Source: JBOGWP01 sp050693875 (GTDB taxonomy: Bacteria > Actinomycetota > CADDZG01 > JAHWKV01 > JBOGWP01). Taken from it: a DNA stretch of 9,271 nucleotides. A model generated the notes under the pieces. The model saw only the letters and a list, made by a program, of their open reading frames with translations, was not told the DNA's origin and ran no database searches. The DNA lies in the NCBI GenBank assembly GCA_050693875.1, contig JBOGWP010000141.1, positions 1 to 9,271 on the forward strand, read 5' to 3'. The number at the start of each line of letters is the position of its first letter. The stretch's first letter is position 1. Positions 7,352-9,271 of the stretch are shown here, in pieces. The position numbers and the translations under genes were made by a program.

Positions 7352-8359
7352 TCACCCTGCCGGCCGGATCCGTTCGTAGTCGCGGCGCGCAAAACGATCG
7401 GTCATCCCCGCGATGTAGTCGGTGACGCGGACCTCGAGATCGTGGCTTCCCGACTCGTCCTCCGGCAGCTCCTCGGCGTGCCGCAGGTAGTGCTCCCACA
7501 GGGCGCGGACGATGACGCGGACTCGCTCGTGCTCGGGTGCCAGCTCGGGGCGCAGGTACACCCGCTCGAAGAGAAACCGCCGCGTCTCGAGGAGGGCATC
7601 GAGCACCTCGCCTTCCATGGCGACCCGGTCGGCGCCGAGGCTCTCGTCGATCACCGACGACACCATCGCATCGAAACGAGCGGACCCGGTGGCGCCGAGG
7701 ACCTCCAGCGTCGGGCCGGGCAGGTCGTCGTTGGCGAGCACTCCCGCCCGGATGGCGTCGTCGATGTCGTGGTTGATGTATCCGATGCGATCGGCGAACC
7801 GGGCGACCTGGCCCTCGAGTGTTGCCGGCTCGGGCATCGACCAGGTGTGGTTGAGGATGCCGTCTCGCACCTCCCAGGTGAGGTTCAGTCCCCCGCGCCC
7901 ACTCCTGCTCTCCAAGCTGTCGACGATGCGGAGGGACTGCTCGTTGTGACGGAAGGGCCGGCCGAGCAGATCGGACAGAACCTGCTCGCCGAGATGGCCG
8001 AACGGCGTGTGGCCGAGATCGTGTCCCAGGGCGATCGCCTCGGCGAGGTCCTCGTTCAGCCGCAGGGCGCGTGCGATGGTCCGGGCAACCTGGGTGACCT
8101 CGAGCGTGTGGGTCAGCCGCACCCGGTAGTGGTCGCCCTCAGGCGCGAGGAAGACCTGCGTCTTGTGGGCAAGACGCCGGAACGCCTTGGCGTGGAGGAT
8201 GCGATCGCGGTCGCGTTGGTAGGCGGTGCGCAGGGCGTCCTCGCCCTCGTCGACCAGCCGGCCGCGCGTCTTCGCAGCCCGGGCCGCGCCGGGCGCGAGC
8301 GCGAGCTGCTCCGCCTCCTCGATCTGTTCCCGGATCGAATCCGATCTCACCTTCGCCAT
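7352..8359 (-). CDS. dgt: Deoxyguanosinetriphosphate triphosphohydrolase-like HD protein
   Basis: A 335-residue HD-domain enzyme of the dGTPase family, which hydrolyses dGTP (or dNTPs) to deoxynucleoside and triphosphate and so tunes nucleotide pools. The conserved N-terminal RDRDRILHAKAFRRL is at 49-63. LTHTLEV supplies H84. The HD motif is ALGHDLGHTPFGH (110-122, H113/D114), followed by FRHNEQSLRIV. The distal metal-site Asp is D190 in VARFADRIGYINHDIDD. Length is typical of the shorter bacterial type 2 proteins. It is the first gene of the dgt-dnaG-rpoD group, an order common in Actinomycetota. ATG is preceded by no Shine-Dalgarno but by a -10-like element 6 nt away, suggesting a leaderless mRNA. 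Exact nucleotide preference is not readable. Confidence 0.93.
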   Translation of the reverse strand: MAKVRSDSIREQIEEAEQLALAPGAARAAKTRGRLVDEGEDALRTAYQRDRDRILHAKAFRRLAHKTQVFLAPEGDHYRVRLTHTLEVTQVARTIARALRLNEDLAEAIALGHDLGHTPFGHLGEQVLSDLLGRPFRHNEQSLRIVDSLESRSGRGGLNLTWEVRDGILNHTWSMPEPATLEGQVARFADRIGYINHDIDDAIRAGVLANDDLPGPTLEVLGATGSARFDAMVSSVIDESLGADRVAMEGEVLDALLETRRFLFERVYLRPELAPEHERVRVIVRALWEHYLRHAEELPEDESGSHDLEVRVTDYIAGMTDRFARRDYERIRPAG

Positions 8360-8365
8360 ATCAGG

Positions 8366-8375
8366 AGGCTAGCAG
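8366..8375 (-). promoter_or_regulatory. Candidate leaderless promoter of dgt
   Basis: On the minus strand CTGCTAGCCT includes TAGCCT (8371 to 8366), ending 6 nt before the dgt ATG at 8359. The bases between (CCTGAT) are anti-Shine-Dalgarno-like, so a normal ribosome site is absent. Transcription probably starts at or near the ATG. Confidence 0.5.
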
Positions 8376-8466
8376 CCCCCACCGACAAGACCGCCACTTC
8401 TCGCGGCGGGGGGCGGACTCGATGCCGGCAGTCCTGAACGATTTTCGTTGGCAATCGGGCAGCGAC

Positions 8467-8472
8467 TAGAAT
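8467..8472 (+). promoter_or_regulatory. -10 element for the STAS gene
   Basis: TAGAAT is a near-consensus -10. No good -35 is present at 16-18 nt (the TTGGCA at 8448-8453 is only 13 nt away). A start near 8478 would give a leader of about 140 nt. It lies in the 258-bp divergent region between dgt and the STAS gene; no small ORF was supported there. Confidence 0.45.
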
Positions 8473-8497
8473 CACGCCGCCCGGTCCGGAGCAGGCC

Positions 8498-8513
8498 GGC
8501 GCCCGAGGGCGCC
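8498..8513 (+). other. Stable hairpin in the STAS-gene leader
   Basis: GGCGCCC-GA-GGGCGCC is a perfect 7-bp inverted repeat (in practice 6 bp with a CGAG loop) about 20 nt into the inferred leader. A second weaker pairing, CGTCGG (8535-8540) with CCGACG (8552-8557), follows. I do not recognise a known riboswitch. Confidence 0.35.
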
Positions 8514-8617
8514 CGAGGTGGGGTGAGGCTGCAACGTCGGGCTCGGAGGTTGCCGACGGCACACAGAAATCCAGCTCCTGCGTTCTGCCCGACGCCGCCA
8601 ACAGTCCCGGAGGCTTG

Positions 8618-9097
8618 ATGCGCGAAGGCGAGCTGAACATCTCGATTCACTGGCGTGACGACGTCGCCGAGACCGCCTGCTCGGGGCGGATCAGTCCGGC
8701 AACCCAAGGGTGGATCCGGGAGGCAATCGAGATCTGCGTGGCGGGTGAGCCGCATCGCCTCCACGTCGATTGCCGGGGAGCCAACTTCACCGACAGCGGC
8801 CGGGTCGAAGATCTGATTGGAATGCTCGGCGCGGGGACCAGTCAAAACCATCGAGGTCGACCTGGACGTCTCCCCGAGCGTCGCCGATCTCATCCACCTC
8901 GACCTTTCGCGCGGGGTGGGAGATCTGATCCACCTCAGCCTCCCTCCGGGCCGCGATTCGGAGGCAATCGGCGGTCCTGCGGGCGCCCCCGCGAGCGGGT
9001 CCTAGCCTTGGGCGAGTGGGCCGGTGGTCGGATGCTGTTGCGTTCCGTTACACCCACGCAACGTTCGCGTAAACCCCCAGCAACATTGCTCGCCTAG
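8618..9097 (+). CDS. STAS-domain (anti-sigma antagonist-like) protein, probably frameshifted
   Basis: The uninterrupted frame codes for 159 residues, but only the first 70 or so look natural. ISIHWRDDVAETACSGRISP and RLHVDCRGANFTDSGRVEDLIGML (48-70) match the layout of STAS domains, in which a hydrophobic strand leads to a Phe-x-Asp-Ser motif at the position of the phosphorylated serine of SpoIIAA-type proteins (Ser60 here). After about 8835 the frame becomes Arg/Pro-rich, typical of wrong-frame GC-rich DNA, and ends inside the GlnR-like box. The missing final strand and helix are found in the frame from 8817 to 9005. ATG 8618 has GGAGG at 8609-8613. STAS proteins commonly relay signals to anti-sigma factors; no partner kinase is in the window. 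Confidence 0.55.
   Translation: MREGELNISIHWRDDVAETACSGRISPATQGWIREAIEICVAGEPHRLHVDCRGANFTDSGRVEDLIGMLGAGTSQNHRGRPGRLPERRRSHPPRPFARGGRSDPPQPPSGPRFGGNRRSCGRPRERVLALGEWAGGRMLLRSVTPTQRSRKPPATLLA
8817..9005 (+). pseudogene. Frameshifted C-terminal part of the STAS protein
   Basis: In this frame, TIEVDLDVSPSVADLIHLDL supplies what a STAS fold needs at its end: a strand and then a helix of the p-x-v-x-x-l-l-x-l type. Joining the two frames near 8826-8840 by removing one base gives a protein of about 128 residues, close to the family's usual length. The tail repeats DLIHL and ends in a Gly/Ala/Ser-rich stretch. It may be a sequencing error, a true mutation or, less likely, programmed frameshifting. 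Confidence 0.5.
8886..8936 (+). repeat. Short tandem duplication, period 36 bp
   Basis: Positions 8886-8900 and 8922-8936 agree at 14 of 15 bases (GATCT, then C or G, then ATCCACCTC). Both encode DLIHL in the frame of the STAS C-terminal part. A 12-codon unit may have been duplicated once. Confidence 0.5.
9047..9084 (+). promoter_or_regulatory. GlnR-like operator upstream of glnA
   Basis: Four pentamers are spaced exactly 11 bp apart: GTTAC (9047-9051), GCAAC (9058-9062), GTAAA (9069-9073) and GCAAC (9080-9084), each separated by 6 bp. The actinobacterial GlnR consensus is alternating gTnAC and GaAAC with 6-bp gaps. The block ends 10 bp before a TAGCCT -10-like hexamer and 84 bp before the glnA start, so it overlaps the -35 region as an OmpR-type activator site would. 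Confidence 0.7.
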
Positions 9098-9100
9098 CCT
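9095..9100 (+). promoter_or_regulatory. Candidate -10 element of glnA
   Basis: TAGCCT, the same hexamer found before dgt, lies 68 bp upstream of the glnA ATG. No -35 is visible at 17 nt; that position is taken up by the last GlnR-like half-sites. The glnA leader would be about 60 nt. Confidence 0.45.
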
Positions 9101-9168
9101 AAGCCCCAAACATTTCCTGACAGGTTGATGACGCCGATCCGTTGCGTTCGAGATCCAGGGGAGGAGTA

Positions 9169-9271
9169 ATGGCAAGCGAAACGAGACCGACCAGTCCCGC
9201 TGAAGTGGTGAGCATGATCAAGAACGAGGGGGTCGAGATGGTCGACCTCCGCTTCTGCGACCTGCCCGGGC
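9169..9271 (+). CDS. glnA: Glutamine synthetase type I, N-terminal fragment
   Basis: Only 34 codons are in the window before the right edge. The N-terminus, with SPAEVVSMIKNEGVEMVDLRF followed by CDLPG, matches the beta-grasp start of class I glutamine synthetases (family pattern VDLRFxDLPG). These enzymes condense ammonia and glutamate with ATP as the entry point of nitrogen assimilation. ATG follows a strong GGGGAGGAG ribosome site. The operator pattern upstream suggests nitrogen control. The catalytic domain and any adenylylation site lie outside the window. Confidence 0.9.
   Translation, partial: MASETRPTSPAEVVSMIKNEGVEMVDLRFCDLPG

Overview
The window looks like a chromosomal core region of a high-GC Actinomycetota, probably an uncultured lineage related to Acidimicrobiia. 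The class-level placement is an inference. It rests on GC-rich composition with strong codon bias, a short actinobacterial-type primary sigma factor, TAnnnT promoter elements that abut start codons, a GlnR-type box before glnA, and a small CCG-x2-GEPGC protein of a kind I associate with these genomes.

Left end (1-870): the C-terminal remnant of a conserved actinobacterial HTH/homing-endonuclease-like protein runs antisense into a tRNA-Asn(GTT) gene and stops at its anticodon. A short YtxH-like membrane-associated protein follows on the + strand.

Molybdate block (872-3946, - strand): an HTH-TOBE molybdate-responsive regulator, then modA (lipoprotein), modB (permease) and modC (ATPase). Each gene overlaps the next by exactly four bases (GTGA, ATGA, ATGA). 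The block forms a complete high-affinity molybdate importer with its own sensor in one translationally coupled operon.

Replication/transcription block (4065-8359, - strand): dgt (dGTPase), dnaG (primase), rpoD (primary sigma factor) and a 60-residue Cys-rich protein. dnaG and rpoD are 2 bp apart. The small ORF overlaps the rpoD stop by GTGA. This resembles the macromolecular-synthesis operon, with a coupled small gene at its end.

Right end (8360-9271, + strand): a 258-bp divergent intergenic region with a good -10 and a structured leader, then a short STAS-domain (anti-sigma antagonist-like) gene that appears frameshifted, then a GlnR-like operator with four half-sites at 11-bp spacing, and the first 34 codons of glnA (glutamine synthetase I).

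Most notable points: the unlabelled 60-aa protein coupled to rpoD; the GlnR-like box; two start codons (dgt and the HTH-TOBE gene) preceded by the same CTGCTAGCnT element at the same 6-nt distance, suggesting leaderless transcripts; the STAS frameshift; and the degraded ORF over tRNA-Asn. I did not see a clearly new defence, CRISPR or mobile system.
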